Source of the DNA: Bordetella pseudohinzii
GTDB taxonomy: Bacteria > Pseudomonadota > Gammaproteobacteria > Burkholderiales > Burkholderiaceae_B
NCBI RefSeq assembly: GCF_000657795.2
Contig: NZ_JHEP02000013.1
Span: forward strand, 62,001 to 126,000
Direction: 5' to 3'
Length of the DNA: 64,000 nt
Shown: positions 35,197 through 42,970 of the stretch, one piece after another
Numbering within the stretch: position 1 is the stretch's first letter
Layout of the letters: the number at the start of each line of letters is the position of its first letter
Translations under genes and position numbers: made by a program
Notes under the pieces: model-generated
Told to the model about the DNA's origin: nothing
Databases searched by the model: none
The model's input: only the letters and a program-made list of their open reading frames with translations

Positions 35197-35826
35197 CTAC
35201 TGGGCGGCGGGATAGCTCACCACGAGCTGCCCGCCGCGGCGCTCCTGGACAAAGAAGACCATGCTGCCCGTGGGCACCTGCCCGCGCTCGAAACGCCAAT
35301 AGGGATTGGCCCCGGGCGCGGCCCGCTGGTACTGGTTGTAGCAGCCGATATGCACCGGATCGCCATCCTGCTCGCTCAGGCCGAGCACGAAGTCGCCGGT
35401 CTTTTTCTTGCCGGCCGACACGATGTTGACCGGCGCATAGCGCGTGTGCGCGAAGCGTTCGCGGACAACGGCCTTGAAATACTCGCGCACCGCCGGTTCG
35501 ATGCGGGCGCGCAAGGCCTCGTCCTGCGGCGCGGCATCCCCGCCCATGCGGGCGACGATGCCGGCGGCCTCGCGGCACACGGCCTGCACACTGGCCTGCA
35601 GATCGGGCCTGAGCCCGGTCATCAGCTGATCGCGCCGCCAGCCGCCCAACGCCAGGCCGGCCAGGGCCAGCGCACAGACGCCCAGGCCGAAACGCCGCGC
35701 CCAGGCGGGCCAAGGCGCGGCTGTCCGCCCGGCCAGCCACCCCAGCAGCAGGACATGCACGCCGGCGGCCAGCAGGGCATAGGCCGCGACCATCCAGACG
35801 TGATAGAAGGAGAAGGCGGCCAGCAT
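35197..35826 (-). CDS. Membrane-anchored protein of unknown function (209 residues)
   Basis: Two hydrophobic spans lie near residues 8-30 and 45-65, followed by a soluble domain of about 140 residues. The soluble part has a helical region (PDLQASVQAVCREAAGIVAR) and a beta-rich C-terminus with GKKKTGDFVLGLSEQDGDPV and GSMVFFVQERRGGQLVVSYP. The ATG overlaps the stop of the upstream membrane-protein gene as ATGA, so the two are co-translated. No family was recognised. Confidence 0.7.
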   Translation of the reverse strand: MLAAFSFYHVWMVAAYALLAAGVHVLLLGWLAGRTAAPWPAWARRFGLGVCALALAGLALGGWRRDQLMTGLRPDLQASVQAVCREAAGIVARMGGDAAPQDEALRARIEPAVREYFKAVVRERFAHTRYAPVNIVSAGKKKTGDFVLGLSEQDGDPVHIGCYNQYQRAAPGANPYWRFERGQVPTGSMVFFVQERRGGQLVVSYPAAQ

Positions 35827-36233
35827 CAAGACCTCTCGCCGCGGCCGCGCAGCACTGTCATCAGGCCCAGCGACAGGCTGGCCAGGACGGCGAGCGCCAG
35901 CAAGGGCAGAACGTCGGCGGCCCAATCCAGCAGGCCGGCCAGGCCCAGCGGCGCGATCACCTGGGCACGGTAGTCGTCCAGCTCGGCCAGCAGCCGGGTC
36001 CAGGCGCAGACGGCCACCGCCCCGTGCACCCACAGCCCGGCCAACAGGCGCCAGCGATAGACCAGGCCCGTCAAGACCAGGCAGAGCGCCCAGACGCCGG
36101 CGACCGCCAGCATGCGGCCGTCGAACAGCCGAAAGCCCGGCTGCGACGCCAGCCAGACCAGGGCGAAGACCGCCACCGCGCAGGCCAGCCCGAGCGGCCA
36201 GGAAACCGGTGAGCGATTCAGTTTGCGAGCCAT
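35826..36233 (-). CDS. Four-span membrane protein of unknown function (135 residues)
   Basis: Four hydrophobic stretches at about 13-30, 38-56, 60-80 and 98-125 with basic ends (MARKLNR at the start, RGRGERS at the end). The ATG at 36233 was chosen because it gives a basic cytoplasmic start. It is coupled to the downstream 209-residue protein by a 4-bp overlap. No family was recognised and nothing in it suggests a link to the phn genes downstream. Confidence 0.65.
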   Translation of the reverse strand: MARKLNRSPVSWPLGLACAVAVFALVWLASQPGFRLFDGRMLAVAGVWALCLVLTGLVYRWRLLAGLWVHGAVAVCAWTRLLAELDDYRAQVIAPLGLAGLLDWAADVLPLLALAVLASLSLGLMTVLRGRGERS

Positions 36234-36275
36234 GCCCGCCACTATAACCACCCCGGATGACAAATCCCCGCGGTG

Positions 36276-37442
36276 TCAGGCGGCGGCCGCCAGCGGGGCG
36301 TAGTCGGCGCTGAACACCAGGCGGCCGGCCGACCAGCTGCGCGTGACCATGGGCATGCCGGCCACGGTGGCCACGGCGATGAGATCGGCGCGCAGGCCCT
36401 CGCGCAGCCGGCCCCGGTCTGTCAGGCCGCAGGCGTCGGCCGGGTTGGCCGTCACCAAGGCCAGGGCCTGCGGCAGGCTCAACGCGCTTTGCTGGTGCGC
36501 GGCAAAGGCCGCCGTGATGAGGGTGGACGGCTGGTAGTCGGAACACAGACAACTCGCCACCCCGGCGCGGATGGCCTCGATCGCCCGGATCGATCCGCTC
36601 TGGCTCTGCCCGCGCACGACATTGGGCGCGCCGAATATCGTCGGCAGGCCGCAGGACACCGCCGCCTTGGCGGTGTCGAGATTGATGGGAAACTCGCTCA
36701 TGCGCACGCCCAGGTTGCGCATGGTCGCCACGCGCTGCACCGAGTCGTCGTCATGGCTGGCCGTGGGAATGCCCAGGGCATGGGCCTGCCCGAGCAGGCG
36801 CTCGATCCGGTCCACCGCGCCTTCGCGCTCCTGCACCTTGCGCTGCGCGGCCGCCTCGGCCTCTTCGCGCGAATAGGCATGGTTGCCCATGACGTATTGC
36901 AGATAGGCTTCCAGCGTCTTGAACTGGCCCTGCCCCGGCGAATGATCCATCACCGACAGCAGGTCGACGGCGCCCTCCTCCATCAGCCCGGCCAGCACTG
37001 GCTCGGCGCCATGGTCGGTGATTTCATAGCGGCAGTGCACGCGGTTGTCGACCAGGCTGTGCCGCCGGAAGGCGCGGACCCGGCGCGCCACCTCGGCGGC
37101 CGTGTCGTTGTTGCGCATGCCCAGGTCGCGGCTGGCGAAGGACATGGCATGAAACGGCGTCGTGATGCCGGCCGCGGCATTGCGCCTATCCACCTGGGCC
37201 ACGGCGAAATCCAGCGGAAACAGCACTTGGGCGCGCGGTTCGGCCTCCTTCTCGATGGCATCGCAATGCAGGTCGATCAGCCCGGGCATCAGGTACTGGC
37301 CCTGGAGATTCAGTTCGCGGGCGCCCGGCGCCGCGGCAGGGTTGATGGCCCGGATGCGATCGTCTTCCAGGAGCACGCTGGCGTCATCGAGCACGGTGTC
37401 GCCCAGCACGACGCGGGCATGGGTCAAATAGGTCTGAGGCAT
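36276..37442 (-). CDS. phnM: Alpha-D-ribose 1-methylphosphonate 5-triphosphate diphosphatase
   Basis: A 388-residue amidohydrolase-fold enzyme of the C-P lyase pathway that removes pyrophosphate from the ribose 1-alkylphosphonate 5-triphosphate intermediate. LMPGLIDLHCDAIEKEAEPR carries the HxD metal site, TPFHAMSF and SVMDHSPGQGQF follow, and ASHDDDSVQ and FGAPNVVRGQSQSG are PhnM hallmarks. It is the last gene of phnGHIJKLM, 17 bp after phnL. A second phnM-like gene lies at 42971. Confidence 0.95.
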   Translation of the reverse strand: MPQTYLTHARVVLGDTVLDDASVLLEDDRIRAINPAAAPGARELNLQGQYLMPGLIDLHCDAIEKEAEPRAQVLFPLDFAVAQVDRRNAAAGITTPFHAMSFASRDLGMRNNDTAAEVARRVRAFRRHSLVDNRVHCRYEITDHGAEPVLAGLMEEGAVDLLSVMDHSPGQGQFKTLEAYLQYVMGNHAYSREEAEAAAQRKVQEREGAVDRIERLLGQAHALGIPTASHDDDSVQRVATMRNLGVRMSEFPINLDTAKAAVSCGLPTIFGAPNVVRGQSQSGSIRAIEAIRAGVASCLCSDYQPSTLITAAFAAHQQSALSLPQALALVTANPADACGLTDRGRLREGLRADLIAVATVAGMPMVTRSWSAGRLVFSADYAPLAAAA

Positions 37443-37459
37443 GCGAAAGACTCCAGGTA

Positions 37460-38170
37460 TCAGGCCAGCGCGCGCTCGGCGGGACGCAGTGGCAGCAAGC
37501 GCGTGGCCACGGCCTGGCGCACGGCTTCGTCATGGAAAATGCCGATCAGGCAGCGGCCGGCGGCGGCGGCTTCGCGGATGAGGTCCACCACGACCCGGCG
37601 GTTGTCCGCATCCAGCGAGGCGGTGGGTTCGTCCAGCAGCAGGATGGGATGTCCGCCCACCAGGCCGCGGGCGATATTCACGCGCTGCTGCTCGCCGCCG
37701 GAGAATGTCGCTGGCGGCAGGTCCCACAGGCGCTCGGGCAGATTGAGCCGGGCCAGCAGCGCGGCGGCGGCATCGCGCGCCCGCGCCGCGGCCACGCCGC
37801 GCATGCGCAGCGGTTCGGCCGCCACATCCAGCGCGGACACGCGCGGGATGGCGCGCAGAAACTGGCTGACATAACCCAGCGTGTCGCGGCGCAGGCGCAG
37901 GATCTCGCGCGGCGCGGCGCGGGACAGCTCCAGCCACTGCCCCTCATGGCGCAGGCCGATGCTGCCGGCGCTGGCCAGATAGTTGCCGTAGAGGCAGCGC
38001 AGCAGCGTGCTCTTGCCGGTGCCCGACGGGCCGTCCAGCACCAGGCATTCGCCGGCCGCGGCCGCGAAAGAAACGTCCCGCAGCACGGGCAGACTGGCGC
38101 CGCCCTGGTTGTGCAGGGTGAAAGTCTTGGACAGGCCGCTGACCGCGACCAGGGTGTGGGCTTGCGTCAT
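37460..38170 (-). CDS. phnL: Phosphonate C-P lyase system ABC-type protein PhnL
   Basis: A 236-residue ABC ATPase needed with PhnGHIM to attach phosphonate to ATP-derived ribose. Walker A GPSGTGKST is near residue 50, the signature is FSGGEQQRVNIARGL, and Walker B is ILLLDEPTASLD. The ATG at 38170 lies just past the phnK stop; a TTG two codons upstream would overlap it. It has no partner membrane domain, as expected. Confidence 0.94.
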   Translation of the reverse strand: MTQAHTLVAVSGLSKTFTLHNQGGASLPVLRDVSFAAAAGECLVLDGPSGTGKSTLLRCLYGNYLASAGSIGLRHEGQWLELSRAAPREILRLRRDTLGYVSQFLRAIPRVSALDVAAEPLRMRGVAAARARDAAAALLARLNLPERLWDLPPATFSGGEQQRVNIARGLVGGHPILLLDEPTASLDADNRRVVVDLIREAAAAGRCLIGIFHDEAVRQAVATRLLPLRPAERALA

Positions 38171-38172
38171 CG

Positions 38173-38949
38173 TCAACTCTGCAGGATGGAAGAAACCAGC
38201 AACTGGGTGTAGGGATGTTGTGGGTCGTCCAGGATCTGGTCGGTCAGGCCGCTTTCGACCACGCGGCCGCCGCGCATGACCAGTGTGCGGTGCGCCAGCA
38301 GGCGCGCCACGGCCAGGTCATGCGTGACGATGATGGCCGCCAGGCCCAGGTCGGCCACCAGTTGCCGCAGCAAGTCCAGAAGACGGGCCTGCACGGAGAC
38401 ATCCAGCGAAGCCGTGGGCTCATCCATGAACACCAGGCGCGGACGGGTCACGAGATTGCGGGCGATCTGCAAGCGCTGCTGCATGCCGCCGGAGAACCGC
38501 GAAGGCGCATCATCCAGGCGGGCCACATCGATCTCCATCTTGCGCAGCCAGGCCGAGGCCTCGCCGCGCAGCTCGCCATAATGGCGCGTGCCGATGGCCA
38601 TGAGGCGCTCGGCCACATTGGCGCCCGCGCTCACGCGCATGCGCAGGCCATCGCGCGGGTTCTGGCGCACGAAACCCCAGTCGGTGCGGGCCAGCAGACG
38701 CAGCCGCGCCTCGGTCAGACTGGCCAGCGATACCGGTCCCTGGTCGCGGGTGTCGAACCAGACGCTGCCCGACTCCGGCATCACCTGCCAGGACAGGGCC
38801 TGCAGCAGCGTGCTCTTGCCCGAACCGGACTCGCCCACCACGCAAAGCACTTCGCCCGGATAAAGGTCGAAGCTGACGTCGCGGCAGCCATGCACGCCGT
38901 CCCAGGTATGGGTCAGCTCGCGTACCGACAGCAAGGCTTGCTCTGTCAT
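38173..38949 (-). CDS. phnK: Phosphonate C-P lyase system ABC-type protein PhnK
   Basis: A 258-residue ABC ATPase that docks on the PhnGHIJ core complex. Walker A VGESGSGKST is near residues 36-45, DWGFVRQNPRDGLRMRVSAG is the PhnK-specific stretch, the signature is FSGGMQQRLQIARNL, and Walker B is LVFMDEPTASLD. The ATG overlaps the phnJ stop (ATGA). Oligopeptide-type ATPases are similar, but the position within phn fixes the assignment. Confidence 0.95.
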   Translation of the reverse strand: MTEQALLSVRELTHTWDGVHGCRDVSFDLYPGEVLCVVGESGSGKSTLLQALSWQVMPESGSVWFDTRDQGPVSLASLTEARLRLLARTDWGFVRQNPRDGLRMRVSAGANVAERLMAIGTRHYGELRGEASAWLRKMEIDVARLDDAPSRFSGGMQQRLQIARNLVTRPRLVFMDEPTASLDVSVQARLLDLLRQLVADLGLAAIIVTHDLAVARLLAHRTLVMRGGRVVESGLTDQILDDPQHPYTQLLVSSILQS

Positions 38950-39821
38950 GCGGCCTCCCGCGCGGCGCTGAAGTCGGGACCGCGATGGCCGGCGGCCAGG
39001 CGGCCGGCGCAATACTCGGTATCCGAGCACACAAAGCGGCGCGTGCCCTGGTCGTCCATGATGATTTCGTCCAGAAAGCTGTCGCGCGCGCCGCACTGGG
39101 CGCAACAGTCGCTCCATTGTTCGACGCGGAAAGGATGGTCGTCGAAGTCCAGGCTCTTGACGCGCGTATAGGGCGGCACGGCGTAGACCCGCTTCTCGCG
39201 GCCGGCGCCGAACAGCATGAGCGCGGGGCTGCCATCCAGTTTGGGATTGTCGAACTTTGGAATGGGCGAAGGCCGCATCAGGTAGCGCCCGTCGACCACC
39301 ACCGGGTAGTCGTAAGTGGTGGCGATATGCCCATGGCGCGCGATGTCCTCGTAGAGATTGACATGCATGCCGCCGTACTCGGCCAGCGCGTGCATGACGC
39401 GCGTCTCCGCCTCGCTGGGCTCCAGCCAGCGCAGCGGCTCGGGGATGGGCACCTGGAACACCATGATCTGCCCTTCGGACAGCGGCGTCTCGGGAATGCG
39501 GTGGCGGGTCTGGATGAGGGTGGCCGCGCGCGTGGATTCAGTCGTCCTCACGCCCGTCACCCGGCTGAAGAAGCGGCGGATATTGATGGCATTGCTGGTG
39601 TCGTCGGAGCCCTGGTCAATGACCTTGAGCACATCCCCGCGCCCGATGACAGAGGCTGTCACCTGGATGCCGCCGGTGCCCCAGCCGTAGGGCAACGGCA
39701 TCTCGCGCCCGCCGAAGGGCACTTGATAGCCGGGAATGGCCACGGCCTTGAGCAGCGCGCGGCGGATCATGCGCTTGGTCGACTCATCCAGATAGCCGAA
39801 GTTGTAGGCCTTGTCGGTCAT
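38946..39821 (-). CDS. phnJ: Alpha-D-ribose 1-methylphosphonate 5-phosphate C-P lyase PhnJ
   Basis: A 291-residue radical-SAM enzyme that breaks the C-P bond. The unusual iron-sulfur site reads CAQCGA followed by FVCSDTEYC, giving the cysteines for the cluster and the catalytic thiyl radical. GGREMPLPYGWGTGGIQVTA and RFFSRVTGV are strongly conserved. The start MTDKAYNFGYLDE overlaps the phnI stop. Length is normal and no key residue is missing. Confidence 0.97.
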   Translation of the reverse strand: MTDKAYNFGYLDESTKRMIRRALLKAVAIPGYQVPFGGREMPLPYGWGTGGIQVTASVIGRGDVLKVIDQGSDDTSNAINIRRFFSRVTGVRTTESTRAATLIQTRHRIPETPLSEGQIMVFQVPIPEPLRWLEPSEAETRVMHALAEYGGMHVNLYEDIARHGHIATTYDYPVVVDGRYLMRPSPIPKFDNPKLDGSPALMLFGAGREKRVYAVPPYTRVKSLDFDDHPFRVEQWSDCCAQCGARDSFLDEIIMDDQGTRRFVCSDTEYCAGRLAAGHRGPDFSAAREAA

Positions 39822-40933
39822 GATGCGAACACCTCGTCGGTCCGGGCCGCGCCGGCCTGGGCCTGTTCGAACTCGGCGCGCAGGCGGCGCACCAGTTCCA
39901 GATTGGCTTGAAAATCGACGTAGTGGGGCAGCTTCAGGTGCTGCACGAAGCCCGAGGCCTCCACGTTGTCGCTGTGATAGAGCACAAACTCGTGATCGTT
40001 GGCGGGCGCCTGCGCCGCCTCGCCCAGCTCGCGCGCGCGCAGCGCGCGATCGACCAGGGCCATGGACATGGCGCGGCGCTCGCCGTAGCCGAAGGCCAAG
40101 CCATAGCCGCGGGTAAAGCGCGGCGCCTGGCGGGCGGCGCCGCCGAACTGGCTGACCATCTGGCATTCGGTCAACTCGATCTCGCCCACGGTGACGGCGT
40201 ATCCCAGTTCCTCGATCACCATCTCCACCTCGACATCGCCCAGGCGGATCTCGGCGGCAAAGGGATGGGTGTTGCCGTAGCCGCGCTGGGTGGAATAGCC
40301 CATGGACAGCAGAAAACCCTCGTCGGCCCGCGCCAGGTTCTGCAGGCGGGCGGCGCGGTCGGCCGGAAAGCGCAGCGGCTCGCGCGTCAGGTCATAAGGC
40401 GCGGGATCGCCCTCGGGCGGAAGCTCGGGATCGATGAGCGCGTCGCGCGCCAGCAGCTCGGTCACGCGCGGCGCCGGCGTCTCGTCCGCCGTCCCCAGGG
40501 GCGGCGGAGCCTGCGGCTCGCGCGCCTCGTCCAACAGGGAAAAATCCAATAGCCGCTGGGTGTAGTCGTAGGTCGGACCCAGCATCTGCCCGCCCGGCAG
40601 ATCCTTGAAGGTGGAGGAAATGCGGCGCCGCAGGCGCATCGCGGCGGTTTCCAGCGGCCGCGTATAGCCGAAGCGCGGCAGGGTCGTGCGATAGGCGCGC
40701 AACAGGAATACGGCCTCGATGGCGTCGCCGGCGGCCTGCTTGAGCGCCAGCGCGGCCAGCTGCGGGTCGTACAGCGAGCCCTCGGCCATGACCCGCGAGA
40801 CGGCCAGCGGCATCTGCTCGCGGATCTGGGCGATGGACAGCTCGGGCACGCCGGCGTCGCCGCGCCGGTAGTGGTCCAGCAGGCGGTAGGAATTGAGGAT
40901 GGCCTTCTCGCCACCTTTGACGGCTACATACAT
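39818..40933 (-). CDS. phnI: Carbon-phosphorus lyase complex subunit PhnI
   Basis: A 371-residue subunit that displaces adenine from ATP to form the ribose 1-phosphonate 5-triphosphate. MYVAVKGGEKAILNSYRLLD is the canonical start. LPRFGYTRPLETAAMRLRRR, LGYSTQRGYGNTHPFAAEIR-like and GYGLAFGYGERRAMSMALVD are family segments. It follows phnH with one intervening base and overlaps phnJ by four. Confidence 0.96.
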   Translation of the reverse strand: MYVAVKGGEKAILNSYRLLDHYRRGDAGVPELSIAQIREQMPLAVSRVMAEGSLYDPQLAALALKQAAGDAIEAVFLLRAYRTTLPRFGYTRPLETAAMRLRRRISSTFKDLPGGQMLGPTYDYTQRLLDFSLLDEAREPQAPPPLGTADETPAPRVTELLARDALIDPELPPEGDPAPYDLTREPLRFPADRAARLQNLARADEGFLLSMGYSTQRGYGNTHPFAAEIRLGDVEVEMVIEELGYAVTVGEIELTECQMVSQFGGAARQAPRFTRGYGLAFGYGERRAMSMALVDRALRARELGEAAQAPANDHEFVLYHSDNVEASGFVQHLKLPHYVDFQANLELVRRLRAEFEQAQAGAARTDEVFAS

Positions 40934-40934
40934 A

Positions 40935-41537
40935 TCAGGCCTCCACGGCAGTGCTGCGGGGCAGTCCGCTCATCTGTTCCGCCCGCGTGAAGAAGACATC
41001 GACGCCCAGCGGGAAGCGCTGGTGGTTGCGCCCCCATTCCGCCCAGAAGCCCTCGGGCAGGCCCTGGACCGCCAGCTGGCGGCGCCCGGCGATGCCGGGC
41101 CCGGCCAGGCGGGCGCCCGCGTCCTGCGCCAGGCCGTCGACTTCCAGGATGAGCGTGGCGGAGCGGTCCGGATAGGCGGGATCGCCTTGCGCAAGCTGCG
41201 ACAGGGCCGGCGCCGCGTGGCCGGCGGGCACGGCCACGAAGGTGGCCAGCGCGGCCTCCTCGGTCAGCGGACAACCGCAATGAAAGCGCAGATAGGCGGC
41301 TACCGCGGGATGCAGGCCGGGCGGCAGCCAGACCGGGGTATCGGCATCGGCCAGCGTCAGGAGCAAGGCCGTCATGGCGCGCCCCATGCCTGGCGGCAGC
41401 GCCTGGCTGCCCGGCATCGCCGTGACGCGGCCCGGTTGGGCCAGGGCGTCCAGGGCCTGGCGAAAGCTCGCCTGGGCTTCGTCCACCGGGGCGGCGAAAC
41501 CCGCCAGCGGCAGAAGGGTGTCGGCGGTTGCGTTCAT
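40935..41537 (-). CDS. phnH: Phosphonate C-P lyase system protein PhnH
   Basis: A 200-residue core-complex subunit with a PLP-transferase-like fold but no cofactor. FRQALDALAQPGRVTAMPG and LLLTLADADTPVWLPPG are typical, and the C-terminal segment GFWAEWGRNHQRFPLGVDVF is diagnostic. It lies between phnG (1-bp gap) and phnI (1-bp gap). Confidence 0.95.
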   Translation of the reverse strand: MNATADTLLPLAGFAAPVDEAQASFRQALDALAQPGRVTAMPGSQALPPGMGRAMTALLLTLADADTPVWLPPGLHPAVAAYLRFHCGCPLTEEAALATFVAVPAGHAAPALSQLAQGDPAYPDRSATLILEVDGLAQDAGARLAGPGIAGRRQLAVQGLPEGFWAEWGRNHQRFPLGVDVFFTRAEQMSGLPRSTAVEA

Positions 41538-41538
41538 A

Positions 41539-42003
41539 TCAGTCCTCGCCTCGCGCCAGCGTGAAGAATTCGACCTTGGTGGCGGCCGCCTCGGCGGCGC
41601 GCCGGGCGCGGCGCTCGCGGCCCGCCCGCTCCAGGGGATCGAGCACCTCCTCGCGCAAACGCTGCCGCCATTGGGGCAATTGCATCAAGGCATCCAGCAT
41701 GGCCGCCTGGCGCGCATGGCGCGCATGGCGCCCCTGCACATAGGCCAGGCCCATCACCCCTTGCGGCAAGGCCACCGCGCAGCGCGTGATCGTCATTTCG
41801 CCGAGGTTGAACTGCGCGCCGGTGCCGCCGCCGCGGGCCCGCAGCATGGTCATGCCGGTCTGCGGCTCGCGCAGCATGCGCGCTTCGGGCAGGCCGGACA
41901 GGCCGCCGAACAGCCGGTCCAGCTCATCGGGGGGCGCCAGGGCCAGCGTGCGCATCCAGGCGGCGCGCCCCTCCCGGTCTTGCGGTGCGGGATGGATTTC
42001 CAT
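41539..42003 (-). CDS. phnG: Phosphonate C-P lyase system protein PhnG
   Basis: A 154-residue core-complex subunit and first gene of the C-P lyase operon. RAAWMRTLALAPPDELDRLF, LREPQTGMTMLRARGGGTG, and QFNLGEMTITRCAV are the family motifs, and the HARHARQAAMLDAL helix follows. AGAGGAAAT precedes the ATG. A GTCTAGA operator candidate lies 14 bp upstream of the start and a Pho-box-like site about 70 bp upstream, in front of the divergent phnF. Confidence 0.95.
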   Translation of the reverse strand: MEIHPAPQDREGRAAWMRTLALAPPDELDRLFGGLSGLPEARMLREPQTGMTMLRARGGGTGAQFNLGEMTITRCAVALPQGVMGLAYVQGRHARHARQAAMLDALMQLPQWRQRLREEVLDPLERAGRERRARRAAEAAATKVEFFTLARGED

Positions 42004-42016
42004 ATTTCCTCTAAAC

Positions 42017-42024
42017 GTCTAGAT
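42017..42024. promoter_or_regulatory. Candidate PhnF operator upstream of phnG
   Basis: GTCTAGAT is centred on the palindrome TCTAGA. It matches the GTnTAnAC-like core recognised by HutC-subfamily GntR repressors, to which PhnF belongs. It lies between the phnG start and the upstream promoter region, where a repressor would block transcription. A second, fully symmetric copy (GTCTAGAC) lies at 42927-42934. Confidence 0.55.
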
Positions 42025-42073
42025 GATTTAGGACGAGTTTCGTCAGCGACAGACGCCACTTCAACAAACCGGC

Positions 42074-42091
42074 ATGAAGATTTGATGACAA
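42074..42091 (-). promoter_or_regulatory. Pho-box-like sequence upstream of phnG
   Basis: The minus strand reads TTGTCAT-CAAA-TCTTCAT, two 7-mers with 4-nt spacing as in the PhoB consensus CTGTCAT-N4-CTGTCAT. The first half matches 6 of 7 and the second 4 of 7. It lies about 70-88 bp before the phnG start in the correct orientation. Phosphate-starvation control of C-P lyase is well established in other bacteria. Confidence 0.4.
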
Positions 42092-42165
42092 TCGCCCTCG
42101 CCGCCGACATGGGGCAAAATGCGGCAATCCATGGGCGACGCCCCATCTTGAAACGGAAAAGACAT

Positions 42166-42903
42166 ATGGTTGAGCGAGGCTCCGGCGTTGCCGTCTGGCG
42201 ACAGATAGGCGAACAATTGGCCGAAGACATCCGGGCCAAGCGCTATCCGGCCGGCGAGCAGATGCCGCCCGAACCCGAGCTGGCGGCGCGCTTCGGCGTC
42301 AACCGCCACACCATCCGCCGCGCCATGTCCGAACTGGAACAGCTGGGGCTGGTGCGCATCGAGCAAGGCCGGGGCACGTTCGTGCAGGAGCACGCCATCG
42401 ATTACGCCATCGGCCGGCGCACGCGCTTTTCCGAAAACCTGCGCAGCCAGGGGCTGGACGGCCATGTCGACATGCTCGACAGCCAGACGCTGCGCGCCCC
42501 CGACATCGCCCGCCACCTCGGCCTGGCGCGCAATGCGCCGCTGCTGCGGGTGGCCCTGATCGGCCGCGCCGAACTGGGCCGCCGCGAATACCGGCCCGTC
42601 AGCGTCTCCGAGCACTATCTGGACGCCAGACGCTTTCCCGGCTTTGCTGAAGCCTTGCAGGCCCAGCGCTCGATCTCCAAGGTCTATGCGCATTTCGGCA
42701 TACAGGACTACACGCGCCAGTGGTCGCGCGTCACGGCCGTCCTGCCCACGGCCGAGACGGCGCGCCAGCTGGGCCAGCCCAAGACCCGGCCCATTCTGCA
42801 GGTCGAAGCCCTGAACGCCGACGCCGAGGGCCTGCCCTTGCAGTACGGCCTCACCCGCTTTGCCGGCGACTGGGTGCAGATCCTGATCGACGAAACCGCC
42901 TGA
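42166..42903 (+). CDS. phnF: Phosphonate metabolism transcriptional regulator PhnF (GntR/HutC family)
   Basis: A 245-residue repressor. The winged helix is at residues about 8-75, with YPAGEQMPPEPELAARFGVN and RHTIRRAMSELEQLGLVR. The UTRA effector domain follows, with PVSVSEHYLDARRFPGFAEA and the C-terminal LPLQYGLTRFAGDWVQI typical of PhnF. It is divergent from phnG and followed by phnM2-DUF1045-phnN. ATG at 42166 was chosen because it begins at the usual distance before the helix-turn-helix; the frame is open further upstream. Confidence 0.93.
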   Translation: MVERGSGVAVWRQIGEQLAEDIRAKRYPAGEQMPPEPELAARFGVNRHTIRRAMSELEQLGLVRIEQGRGTFVQEHAIDYAIGRRTRFSENLRSQGLDGHVDMLDSQTLRAPDIARHLGLARNAPLLRVALIGRAELGRREYRPVSVSEHYLDARRFPGFAEALQAQRSISKVYAHFGIQDYTRQWSRVTAVLPTAETARQLGQPKTRPILQVEALNADAEGLPLQYGLTRFAGDWVQILIDETA

Positions 42904-42926
42904 CCGCCTCCAGGCCGCCGCGATTC

Positions 42927-42934
42927 GTCTAGAC
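42927..42934. promoter_or_regulatory. Candidate PhnF operator upstream of the second phnM-like gene
   Basis: GTCTAGAC is a perfect 8-bp palindrome and shares CGTCTAGA with the site upstream of phnG. It lies 24 bp after the phnF stop and 36 bp before the next start, so the phnM2-DUF1045-phnN genes may have their own PhnF-controlled promoter. Confidence 0.5.
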
Positions 42935-42970
42935 ATCTGCTTGTCATGATGGCGGCGTAGCTTGGCGGGC

